DNA from: Planctomycetaceae bacterium
Lineage (GTDB): Bacteria; Planctomycetota; Planctomycetia; Pirellulales; Pirellulaceae
Direction: 5' to 3'
Assembly: GCA_007133715.1 (NCBI GenBank)
Contig: SLMF01000562.1
Coordinates: 1-6,526, forward strand
Length of the DNA: 6,526 nt
Shown here: piece after piece, positions 1 through 6,438 of the stretch
Layout of the letters: each line of letters opens with the position of its first letter
Numbering within the stretch: position 1 is the first letter of the stretch
The notes under the pieces: generated by a model
The model's input: only the letters and a program-made list of their open reading frames with translations
Told to the model about the DNA's origin: nothing
Databases searched by the model: none
Program-made: the position numbers and the translations under genes

Positions 1-1339
1 AGAACAACTACCCCGAGCCTGGTACAACCTCCAGGCCGACCTGCCCGAACCCCTGCCGCCCGTGCTGCATCCGGGAACGGGCCAGCCGATCGGACCGGAC
101 GATCTGGCAGCCCTCTTCCCGCGGGGACTGATCGAACAGGAAGTCTCGACGCAGCGCGAGATCGAGATCCCGGAAGAGGTCCGCGAACTCTATCGCCAGT
201 GGCGTCCCGCTCCGATGTTTCGAGCCCGACGATTGGAAAAGGCACTCGATACCCCGGCTCGCGTGTATTACAAGTACGAAGGAGGCAGTCCGACCGGATC
301 CCACAAACCTAATACGGCTATCGCTCAGGCGTACTACAACAAGCAAGAGAATCTCAAACGACTGACGACCGAAACCGGAGCGGGCCAGTGGGGTTCGTCG
401 CTCGCCATGGCGTGTTCCTCGTTCGGCATGGAATGCAAAGTTTATATGGTGCGGGTCAGTTTCGAACAGAAACCGTACCGCAAGGTGTTGATGCAGACCT
501 TTGGTGCCGAAGTTACCCCCAGTCCGAGCGAAGAGACCGAAGCGGGACGGGCCATCTTGGCCAAAGACCCCCATTCGCCCGGTTCGCTCGGGATCGCGAT
601 TTCCGAGGCGGTCGAGGTGGCCGCGCAACGGGACGACACGAATTACGCGTTGGGAAGCGTGTTGAACCACGTGATGCTGCACCAGACAGTGATCGGTTTG
701 GAAACCATGCGACAGATGGAGATGGCGGAGGACGAGCCGGACATTTTGATCGGTTGCACCGGAGGCGGCTCGAACTTTGCCGGAATCGCTTTCCCCTTCC
801 TGGGTGCCAAATTGCGGGGCGAAGCCTATGCGAACATGCATGTCCTGGCGGTCGAACCGGCTGCTTGCCCCTCGCTCACCCGAGGTTCCTACGCCTACGA
901 CTTTGGCGATACGGCGCATCTGACCCCCCTGCTGAAGATGCATACGTTGGGCAGTACCTTCATTCCGCCGGCGATCCACACCGGCGGTTTGCGTTATCAC
1001 GGGATGTCCCCGATGGTCAGTCATTGCGTCAAACTGGGGTTATGCGAGGCGATCGGCTTGCATCAGACCGAGTGCTTTGCGGCCGGTCTGCAGTTTGCTG
1101 CCAGCGAGGGGATCCTGCCCGCCCCCGAAGCGAACCATGCGGTAGCGGCGGCGATTCGCGAGGCCGTGCGTTGCCGCGAGGAGGGGGTCTCTCGGGCGAT
1201 CCTGTTCAATTTGTGCGGCCATGGGCACTTCGACATGTCGGCCTATACCGCCTACATGAGCGGGGAACTCATGGACTACGAGTACCCGGAAGAAGAAATC
1301 GCCATGGCCCTGGCGGGCTTGCCCCCCATCAGGTCATGA
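1..1339 (+). CDS. trpB2: TrpB2-type tryptophan synthase beta-like PLP enzyme (5' partial)
   Basis: The frame is open from base 2 and reads straight into the window (EQLPRAWYNLQADLPEPLPP), the known N-terminal pattern of the TrpB2 family. The GTG at 62 is therefore internal and the true start lies a few codons upstream. About 445 residues are visible. Seen directly: the YYKYEGGSPTGSHKPNTA block with the PLP-binding lysine codon at 305-307, TETGAGQWGSSLA, and the phosphate-binding glycine loop GCTGGGSNFAG near 751-786, followed by EPAACPSLTRG, HTGGLRYHG and a terminal LFNLCGHGHFD block. Family knowledge: TrpB enzymes join indole and L-serine to make tryptophan in the cytoplasm. TrpB2 proteins do this without the usual TrpA contacts, and some may have other beta-replacement roles. 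No trpA is visible. The stop is TGA 1337-1339, and an MtrH-family gene follows 95 bases later on the same strand, so co-transcription is possible but unproven. The family call is very secure; the physiological role is less so. Confidence 0.95.
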   Translation, partial: EQLPRAWYNLQADLPEPLPPVLHPGTGQPIGPDDLAALFPRGLIEQEVSTQREIEIPEEVRELYRQWRPAPMFRARRLEKALDTPARVYYKYEGGSPTGSHKPNTAIAQAYYNKQENLKRLTTETGAGQWGSSLAMACSSFGMECKVYMVRVSFEQKPYRKVLMQTFGAEVTPSPSEETEAGRAILAKDPHSPGSLGIAISEAVEVAAQRDDTNYALGSVLNHVMLHQTVIGLETMRQMEMAEDEPDILIGCTGGGSNFAGIAFPFLGAKLRGEAYANMHVLAVEPAACPSLTRGSYAYDFGDTAHLTPLLKMHTLGSTFIPPAIHTGGLRYHGMSPMVSHCVKLGLCEAIGLHQTECFAAGLQFAASEGILPAPEANHAVAAAIREAVRCREEGVSRAILFNLCGHGHFDMSAYTAYMSGELMDYEYPEEEIAMALAGLPPIRS

Positions 1340-1434
1340 TCTGGGGAGCGAGCGAAGCAAACACGGGCTCGGCCACTAATGTGGGTGGTCCGTGAACGGG
1401 AACCTTTTCTCTTTCCAAATAGAAGGATGCATCC

Positions 1435-2370
1435 ATGTCTGACCCGTCCGAAGCGTCTGCCCAACACGGTCTGTTGGAGTTCACGGCCGATCAGAAAACG
1501 TTCCAGATCGGCGGTGTCGGTGTCGGCGGTCAGCCCGGCGTCCAGCCCACCGTCTTGATCGGTTCGATCTTCTACCACGGGCATAAAGTCGTGGTGGACG
1601 AAGACCAAGGTGAGTTCCTCGCGGACGCGGCCGAACAGGTCATCCGCGAGCAAGATGCCTACGCCGAAAAGACCGGCAACCCCTGCATGCTGGACGTGGT
1701 GGGAGCGACGCCGCAGGCGATCCGCAAACATCTCGAGTTCGCCGCTCGCGTCTCTCAGGCACCGCTCCTGATCGACGGTACCACCACCGACGTGCGACTG
1801 GCCGGGTTGCAGTACGTTGCCGAAGCCGGCTTGACCGATCGCGTGGTCTACAATTCGGTCCAGCCCGAGATCACCGACGAGGAGCTGCGGGCCATCCAAG
1901 ACGCGGGGGTCAAGAACGCTATTCTGCTGACCTACTACCTCCTGGACTTCACCGCGGCCGGGCGAGTTCAAGCGGTGCGAGAGCTGCTGCCCAAGTGCCA
2001 GCAGGCCGGCATCGACCAATTGTTGGTCGACACCTGCGTGCTGGATTTGGCCAGCTTCGGCTCGGCATGTGGCGCCATCCACACGATCAAGGACCAGTTC
2101 GGATTGCCCTCCGGAGGGGGCGTGCATAACGCCATCGCCATGTGGCGCGGGTTGAAGACCAAGATGGGGCCGCACGCCTATCACTCGTGTATCGCCTCGG
2201 CAATCGCTTCCACGGTAGCCGTAGGAGGGGATTTCGTGCTGTATGGACCGGCCGAGGACGCGCGATACGTTTTCCCCGCCGTGGCCATGATGGACACGGC
2301 GCTCAGCCAACTGGCGATCGAACGCGACATGCGGCCGATCGAAAGCCATCCGCGTTTTCGCGTGGGGTGA
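1435..2370 (+). CDS. mtrH: MtrH-family tetrahydromethanopterin/tetrahydrofolate S-methyltransferase-like protein
   Basis: This 311-residue protein is the length of archaeal MtrH. Its N-terminal third has the family pattern FQIGGVGVGGQPGVQPTVLI followed by GSIFYHGHK (residues 23-51). Further blocks are GNPCMLDVVGATP (81-93), LLIDGTTTDVRLAGLQYV (111-128), DRVVYNSVQPE (135-145), LLVDTCVLDL (196-205) and FGLPSGGGVHNAIAMW (222-237). The alternation of short strands and helices fits the TIM-barrel methyltransferase fold. In methanogens MtrH moves the methyl group from N5-methyl-tetrahydromethanopterin to the corrinoid on MtrA. Bacterial relatives such as MtgA use tetrahydrofolate with stand-alone corrinoid proteins. 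No signal peptide is seen, so it should be cytoplasmic. ATG 1435 is preceded by AAGGA at 1423-1427 with 7 bases of spacing, which settles the start. No other Mtr subunit or corrinoid protein is present, so acceptor and carrier (H4MPT or THF) are unknown. Family call strong, substrate uncertain. Confidence 0.92.
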   Translation: MSDPSEASAQHGLLEFTADQKTFQIGGVGVGGQPGVQPTVLIGSIFYHGHKVVVDEDQGEFLADAAEQVIREQDAYAEKTGNPCMLDVVGATPQAIRKHLEFAARVSQAPLLIDGTTTDVRLAGLQYVAEAGLTDRVVYNSVQPEITDEELRAIQDAGVKNAILLTYYLLDFTAAGRVQAVRELLPKCQQAGIDQLLVDTCVLDLASFGSACGAIHTIKDQFGLPSGGGVHNAIAMWRGLKTKMGPHAYHSCIASAIASTVAVGGDFVLYGPAEDARYVFPAVAMMDTALSQLAIERDMRPIESHPRFRVG

Positions 2371-2378
2371 ATTCGACA

Positions 2379-2408
2379 TTGCGGTCCAGGCAGGTTCCCG
2401 GCTAGAAT
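2379..2408 (+). promoter_or_regulatory. Possible sigma70-type promoter for the SYLF gene
   Basis: TTGCGG at 2379-2384 and TAGAAT at 2403-2408 are separated by 18 bases, just after the mtrH stop and about 80 bases before the SYLF start. The -10 element matches TATAAT at five of six positions; the -35 matches TTGACA only in its first three. The leader downstream holds a 6-bp inverted repeat (CGGGCG 2429-2434, CGCCCG 2454-2459). Such matches arise by chance fairly often, so this is only a suggestion. Confidence 0.25.
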
Positions 2409-2486
2409 TCGGCGCAACGAGCTGGCGGCGGGCGAGGGGTGTTCCGGTGAGCCCGCCCGATCTGCCGCTGCGGAAAGGAGTCCGTG

Positions 2487-3572
2487 ATGAAACTGCAGGC
2501 CCTCCTCGTCTTGGCATGTACCGCGGTCATGTTGAGCGGGACGCAATCCACCCTGGCCCAATGGCGGGAAGAACGCATCGTGTTGGCCGCCAACTCCGTG
2601 CTGCAAGGCGTGACCGGTAATCCCGACAGCACGATCCCGCAAGCCCTGCTCCAGGAAGCGCAGGGGTTAGTGATCGTGCCCGACGTGGTCAAAGGCGGAT
2701 TCGTCGTCGGACTCCGGCACGGTCGTGGTGTCGCCCTGGTCCGCGATCACAACGGCCAGTGGCAATCGCCCGCATTTGTCGCCCTGACGGGTGGCAGTAT
2801 CGGCTGGCAAATCGGCTTGCAGGCAACCGATGTCATTCTGGTATTCCGCACACAGAACAGCGTGCGGGGGTTGCTGGACGGCAAATTCACGATCGGAGTG
2901 GATGCCGCGGCAGCGGCTGGTCCGGTCGGTCGCCAAGCGGCTGCGGCCACCGACGCCCGCTTGGGAGCGGAGATCTACAGTTACAGCCGTAGCCGCGGGC
3001 TGTTCGCCGGCGTTTCCTTGGATGGGTCCGCACTTCAAGTGGATGCGGCATCCACGCAAAACTACTATCAGGCGAGCAATTTGGCCCCGGGTACCGTCCC
3101 ACTGGTGCCCGGGACGCAGTATCCGGCCTCCGCCGCCCGCCTGTTGGAACAGGTTTCCCAGTTGACGGGGACGCCGGCCCATGTGGGGGCCCCGCAACGA
3201 AGCGAGCGAGCGGTCGCTCCCTCGCCACCTCGCTTGCCCGCGATGACCCCTTCCAGTCGGCCGACGCCCCAGCAGATCACCAATGCCTGGCAGCGACTGG
3301 CACCCCTGCTGGATGAATCCTGGAAACGCTACTTGAAGCCACCCAGTTCGGGTGACGAGGCAACGGCCGCGGATCTCCAACCGGCTCGATCCGCTCTGGC
3401 ACGCTACGATTCGGTCGCCCGAGATCCTCAATACCAGACGCTTACCTCGCGGGAGGAATTCCAGACGTTACACCGTTTGCTGAGAAACTACGCCGAAATG
3501 CAGGCCGAGGCGATCCGTTTGCCGCCACCGCCCGAATCGGAACCGTCGCCCGAAACCACCGACGATTCCTGA
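2487..3572 (+). CDS. Secreted SYLF-domain (Ysc84-like) lipid-binding protein with C-terminal extension
   Basis: The 361-residue protein starts with a signal-like segment (MKLQALLVLACTAVML), with probable cleavage near TLA-Q at residues 24-25. A Cys at 11 after LVLA resembles a lipobox but comes too early, with hydrophobic residues continuing past it, so lipidation is doubtful. Residues about 30-195 look like a SYLF domain: AQGLVIVPDVVKGGFVVG (58-75), SPAFVALTGGSIGWQIG (94-110) and the characteristic SYSRSRGLFAGVSLDGS (165-181). SYLF domains bind phosphoinositides in eukaryotes; the bacterial role is poorly defined. A Pro/Ser-rich linker (about 229-262) leads to a charged helical stretch (263-345) that I do not recognise, then an acidic Pro-rich tail. 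GTG 2484 and ATG 2487 are adjacent; ATG is preferred because GGAAAGGAG (2472-2480) lies 6 bases before it. The gene starts 116 bases after the mtrH stop and may have its own promoter. Confidence 0.88.
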   Translation: MKLQALLVLACTAVMLSGTQSTLAQWREERIVLAANSVLQGVTGNPDSTIPQALLQEAQGLVIVPDVVKGGFVVGLRHGRGVALVRDHNGQWQSPAFVALTGGSIGWQIGLQATDVILVFRTQNSVRGLLDGKFTIGVDAAAAAGPVGRQAAAATDARLGAEIYSYSRSRGLFAGVSLDGSALQVDAASTQNYYQASNLAPGTVPLVPGTQYPASAARLLEQVSQLTGTPAHVGAPQRSERAVAPSPPRLPAMTPSSRPTPQQITNAWQRLAPLLDESWKRYLKPPSSGDEATAADLQPARSALARYDSVARDPQYQTLTSREEFQTLHRLLRNYAEMQAEAIRLPPPPESEPSPETTDDS

Positions 3573-3678
3573 ACTCGCGACCCGCGGAGCCTCGCACACA
3601 CGGCCCGGCATGGAAATAAAGGACGGCCCATCTCCCGGACCGGTGACCGTCTCCCGGCGACCAAACGCCAGAAACTCA

Positions 3679-3867
3679 CTACTCCATGTGGGCACCCGGC
3701 TCCCCAACTCGGTACGCCTCCGCACGAGGCGTCTCGATCTCTGCAGGAGCTTCCTGCTGCGTTTCCTGGTCCAGATGGCCGTAATGATGCGAGAGCACTT
3801 CCGACGCCAGAATACCGGCGACCAGCGACAAAGACAGCGCGACGAAAACCCATGACTGTTTTCTCAT
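3679..3867 (-). CDS. Small membrane-anchored hypothetical protein (62 aa)
   Basis: A 62-residue frame has the layout of a genuine small envelope protein. It starts with a basic N-terminus (MRKQ), continues with a hydrophobic segment of about 17 residues (WVFVALSLSLVAGILAS, residues 6-22), then a short His-rich stretch (SHHYGHLD, 26-33) and a hydrophilic acidic tail. The hydrophobic part could be an N-terminal anchor or an uncleaved signal peptide. An in-frame TAG 12 bases upstream of the ATG fixes the start. The weak points are a GGAG only one base before the ATG, which is too close for a normal Shine-Dalgarno, and no recognisable family. It converges on the SYLF gene, with 106 bases between the two stops. 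No function can be assigned; it could be a chance frame, but the sharp hydrophobic/hydrophilic partition argues for a real gene. Confidence 0.55.
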   Translation of the reverse strand: MRKQSWVFVALSLSLVAGILASEVLSHHYGHLDQETQQEAPAEIETPRAEAYRVGEPGAHME

Positions 3868-4217
3868 GCTCCAACCGATCTAGCAGCTACCCATTTGTGC
3901 TGCTTCTTTTCCACGCAATCTGACTTCCTCCCCAATCTGCCTGCTTCCCTGTCGATCGGCACCTACACAATACGACCAAACGCGCCCGAGTAGGGGGCTC
4001 TCCTAGCGTGTCATTTAATCATTATAGGAACGATTGCTCAACCGGGTGCGGGAAAAAACCGGGGCCTCCCACGATTTTTTTTTGCCCCGCCCCGAATCGT
4101 GTGCTGCCGTACCCACCCTGAAAACCATACCTAGAACCCCGCTCCAGAATGCACTTCGTTCCAGTTCTTCCCGTCCCGTGTGGGAGTGTCCCCTGCCGTC
4201 GGTCGGGAGCCGCAACT
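3868..4217. other. 350-base gap between the small minus-strand gene and the Gfo/Idh/MocA gene
   Basis: No convincing coding frame was found on either strand. The stretch is less GC-rich than the genes around it, especially near 4007-4034. It holds interleaved inverted repeats and T/A runs at 4053-4101, listed separately. On the minus strand an exact TATAAT hexamer (4026 down to 4021) lies about 150 bases upstream of the small gene and could be its -10 box, but I see no good -35 element at 16-18 bases. The remainder, roughly 3868-4000 and 4102-4217, shows nothing I can name. Confidence 0.6.
4053..4101 (-). terminator. Probable 3'-end structure of the apbE-Gfo operon: interleaved inverted repeats plus T-run
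   Basis: Read on the minus strand from 4101 downward the order is CACGATT (4101-4095), CGGGGC (4089-4084, with an overlapping copy at 4094-4089), AATCGTG (4076-4070), GCCCCG (4065-4060), G, then TTTTTT (4058-4053). CGGGGC pairs with GCCCCG over 6 bp directly before the T-run, as in an intrinsic terminator, although the 18-base loop is long. CACGATT pairs with AATCGTG over 7 bp in an interleaved arrangement, so the two stems either form a pseudoknot or exclude each other. The structure starts 116 bases after the Gfo/Idh/MocA stop. Terminator function is inferred. Confidence 0.4.
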
Positions 4218-5531
4218 TCAAGCATCCTCGGCTCGGATCGGTAACTGCCGCTTGGCCTCGACCGCCTCCAGCGCCCGCAGGACGGCCGCTTCGCTGGCCA
4301 AGGCCGTTTCGGCGGGGCAGTTCAAGCGGGCCTTCCCGCGTATCGACTGCAGGAAATTCTCGATATGGTAGTGCAACGAGGATTTGTCGGCCGTCAGGGG
4401 CAACCGGTACTCCTCAACCAACCCCGTCTCTTCCACGTGCAGCAAGCCGCCGCTGTCCGGGGTCGGCACGCTGCTTGCCGCCCGCTCCGGCCGGACCAGG
4501 AAGCCTTGCCGCACCCACACGTTCCAGTCTGCCGCCGTGGGCTCGCGAAAGACCGTGAACCACTGGGGGTTGTCCGAAGTTCGCAGGGAGCCCTCGGTAC
4601 CCACCAGCAGTTCATGGCTGCCCGCGGTCCCTCGCGTGGTGGTCAGTACCTGGCAAGTCGCCCGGATCGTGCGCGCCTCGTGGGGATACTCGAAAATCGC
4701 CGTCACATGGTCGTGGCACTGCCGATCGTCGAAAAAGTCGGCACCGCCCGCCGCCAATACGGCCCGGGGAGGTGTGCCCAGCAACCGGTTGAGGACATCG
4801 ACTTGATGCACGGCCGCCGAAACAAACGGGCCCGCACTGTAACGAGTGAACCACCGCCAGTTGCGGAACTGTCGCATGTCCGCATAACCGTATTTCTGCA
4901 AATCGGCAGCGGGCAGGGTCAGCCGTTGCGGCCAACCCTGTTCCCACAGCTCGGGCTGGTTCCATTGGCTGCCGGCCGCCGTGATGTCGCCCAGCAGTTC
5001 GGCCTCGCCCAGCAGGTTTTCGGCGACCAGCTGGTACCGCGGACTGCTCCGCCGCTGATACCCCACTTGCAGCAACTTGCCGGTCTGCTCGGCCGCCTCG
5101 GCCATCGCCCGCGCCTGCTCGAACGTGCGAGCCATCGGTGCCTCGCAATACACGTGCAAGCCGGCCTGGAGACTGGCCAGGGTCTGCTCGGCATGGACAA
5201 AATCGGGGGTGGCGACCACCACGGCCTGTAAACCGTCAACCTGGTCCAGCATCTGGCGATAGTCCTCGAAGCCAACCGTCTTCTGACCGAAGGCTTCCAG
5301 GTAGTAGACTGCGGCATTGCGGCGGTAGGGCCACACATCACAGACGGCCCGAATCCGGACTCCGCCGCTGGCCAACAGGCAGTTCAGCAGGGTGCGGCCG
5401 TGGATTCCGGCCCCGATCAGTGCCACATCCAGTTCCGGATCGGCCGCCTCGCCTACCGCCCGGTGGTTCGACATCAGGAGCGTACCGGCTCCGGCAGCCA
5501 GGCTACTCGATAGAAATTCACGTCGTTTCAC
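4218..5531 (-). CDS. Tat-exported Gfo/Idh/MocA family protein with altered catalytic residues
   Basis: The 437-residue protein begins with a twin-arginine signal (KRREFLSSSLAAGAG, residues 2-16), so folded export across the cytoplasmic membrane is expected. The Rossmann domain carries the dinucleotide motif GAGIHG (40-45), and VVVATPDFVHAEQTLASLQAG (split about 104-124) is typical of the family. The C-terminal domain has NWRWF (224-228), VHQVD (241-245), QVLTTTRGT (294-302) and GTEGSL (311-316). Relatives are NAD(P)-dependent sugar or inositol oxidoreductases. Two of the three usual catalytic residues differ: the EKP motif reads E130-A131-P132 and the Asp four residues before His is S238, while H242 remains. 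It may therefore be a divergent subfamily or lack standard hydride chemistry. The start is GTG 5531-5529, following AAAGGAGG; it overlaps the apbE stop as GTGA, implying translational coupling. The family is certain; the substrate is unknown. Confidence 0.93.
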   Translation of the reverse strand: MKRREFLSSSLAAGAGTLLMSNHRAVGEAADPELDVALIGAGIHGRTLLNCLLASGGVRIRAVCDVWPYRRNAAVYYLEAFGQKTVGFEDYRQMLDQVDGLQAVVVATPDFVHAEQTLASLQAGLHVYCEAPMARTFEQARAMAEAAEQTGKLLQVGYQRRSSPRYQLVAENLLGEAELLGDITAAGSQWNQPELWEQGWPQRLTLPAADLQKYGYADMRQFRNWRWFTRYSAGPFVSAAVHQVDVLNRLLGTPPRAVLAAGGADFFDDRQCHDHVTAIFEYPHEARTIRATCQVLTTTRGTAGSHELLVGTEGSLRTSDNPQWFTVFREPTAADWNVWVRQGFLVRPERAASSVPTPDSGGLLHVEETGLVEEYRLPLTADKSSLHYHIENFLQSIRGKARLNCPAETALASEAAVLRALEAVEAKRQLPIRAEDA

Positions 5532-6400
5532 AAAACCTCCTTTGAGCTATCTTCCCAGAACGCGGAATCCGGCAGAGCCCGCAGTTCGTCGTCCGGCTCC
5601 TCCAGCAGAAAAGCTTGCACTTGCTCGGCTGGGCAGGCGTCGCGGCAGTAGCGTGCCACCGCCTCCCCAGACATCACCATGAACGCCGTGGAGAGGGCGT
5701 CCGCCTGGGCAGCCGACCGTGCCCGGGCCCACGCTCGCACGCGTCGCCCAGCCGCCAGGCCCGTGTGCGGGTCCCGAATGTGGTGCCCTTTCACACTCAC
5801 CCCCGAGCCGCTGAAGGCGGCCCGCGACAAATGCCGTCGCCGCAATCCGCTCGTGTTTCCGTAAGTCAGCAGCCAACCCGGTTCGCCAGGCGGGGGCTCC
5901 AGAGCCAGGATCGTGCTGCTGCTGGCAGCCAGCCGGGCGGTGGTGACCTCCCATTCCGCCAGCACCGTCGCCATCTGATCCAAGGCGTAGCCTTTGCCGA
6001 TCCCGCCCAGATCGACTTCCACCCCGCTGGCGAGCATCTGAACAGCACTCCGACCACTCCTCAGTCCCAGGCGTTCCGCCGGAAGCGAAGTCGGTTGGGA
6101 GCGGTAGGTGACGTCAAAGGCGCCGCCCGTTCGCTGTTGGAGTTCCAGCGCCAGGGCCAGGCAACGGAAGGTGTCCAGAGCCACCACCGCGGTCTCGCCC
6201 GGCCGCAACCGATTGATCCGCCACACATCGCTGCCTTCCACAAACCGACTCAGCTGACCCTCCAGCATGTCCAACTGGTCAAACGCCGCACACACCGCCT
6301 GCCACGCATATTGCGGCGGGTCGTGCACCACCTGGACAGAAAAACGGGCCGCCATCGCCTCGTGAACCAGCGTTTGACCGCCCGCACGTTCGTGTGCCAT
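5528..6400 (-). CDS. apbE: ApbE-family FAD:protein FMN transferase
   Basis: With the ATG at 6400 the protein has 290 residues. Family landmarks in order: VHEAMAARF (12-20), an LEGQLSRF...INR region (46-63), TGGAFDVT (91-98), the hallmark DLGGIGKGYALD (130-141), HHIRDPHTG (206-214) and ADALSTAFMVM (233-243), which should hold metal-binding Asp and Thr. ApbE enzymes attach FMN from FAD to Ser/Thr of target flavoproteins, usually with Mg2+. No signal peptide or lipobox is seen, unlike many periplasmic ApbE proteins, so cytoplasmic action is likely. In place of the usual Gly-Gly after the second helix it reads LAASSSTILAL (157-167). An ATG at 6451 would add 17 residues of no family character and overlap the upstream gene; the ATG at 6400 follows GGGAAAG closely and gives the normal family N-terminus. 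No flavoprotein target is in view. It ends inside the start of the Gfo/Idh/MocA gene. Confidence 0.9.
   Translation of the reverse strand: MAHERAGGQTLVHEAMAARFSVQVVHDPPQYAWQAVCAAFDQLDMLEGQLSRFVEGSDVWRINRLRPGETAVVALDTFRCLALALELQQRTGGAFDVTYRSQPTSLPAERLGLRSGRSAVQMLASGVEVDLGGIGKGYALDQMATVLAEWEVTTARLAASSSTILALEPPPGEPGWLLTYGNTSGLRRRHLSRAAFSGSGVSVKGHHIRDPHTGLAAGRRVRAWARARSAAQADALSTAFMVMSGEAVARYCRDACPAEQVQAFLLEEPDDELRALPDSAFWEDSSKEVL
5536..5543 (-). promoter_or_regulatory. Strong ribosome binding site coupling Gfo/Idh/MocA translation to apbE
   Basis: AAAGGAGG on the minus strand (5543 down to 5536) lies within the last codons of apbE, four bases before the GTG start at 5531. With the GTGA stop-start overlap it decides the GTG as start and suggests that ribosomes finishing apbE reinitiate on the next gene. 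Confidence 0.75.
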
Positions 6401-6438
6401 CGTCTTTCCCACTCGACTTGGAATGCTCTCACCCCAGC

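Noticed and set aside
62..64. GTG as the start of the TrpB2 gene
   Set aside because: The 20 codons upstream in the same frame match the TrpB2 N-terminal pattern, so the start is outside the window.
8..1024. 338-codon minus-strand frame opposite trpB2
   Set aside because: Shadow of the conserved TrpB2 frame; no recognisable motifs.
1371..1392. Imperfect hairpin GGCCAC/GTGGTCC between trpB2 and mtrH
   Set aside because: One bulge, only about six pairs and no T-run; not enough to claim a terminator or leader element.
388..1395. 335-codon plus-strand frame overlapping trpB2 in another frame
   Set aside because: The Arg-rich product lacks any family pattern and overlaps a fully conserved enzyme.
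2369..2410. Two GAATTCG heptamers 36 bases apart after mtrH
   Set aside because: Too short and isolated to count as operator sites or a repeat family.
1276..2517. 413-codon open frame on the minus strand opposite mtrH
   Set aside because: It lies antisense to the clearly recognisable MtrH protein and the translation shows no domain, only the Arg/Gly/His-rich composition typical of a GC-bias shadow.
3621..3653. Inverted repeat GGACGG/CCGTCT and direct repeat TCTCCCGG (3631-3638, 3650-3657) between the convergent genes
   Set aside because: Stem is short with a 20-base loop and no T-run follows on either strand, so I do not call a terminator; the 8-bp repeat is within chance for GC-rich DNA.
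4365..5231. 288-codon plus-strand frame opposite the Gfo/Idh/MocA gene
   Set aside because: Antisense shadow; the opposite strand carries all expected motifs.
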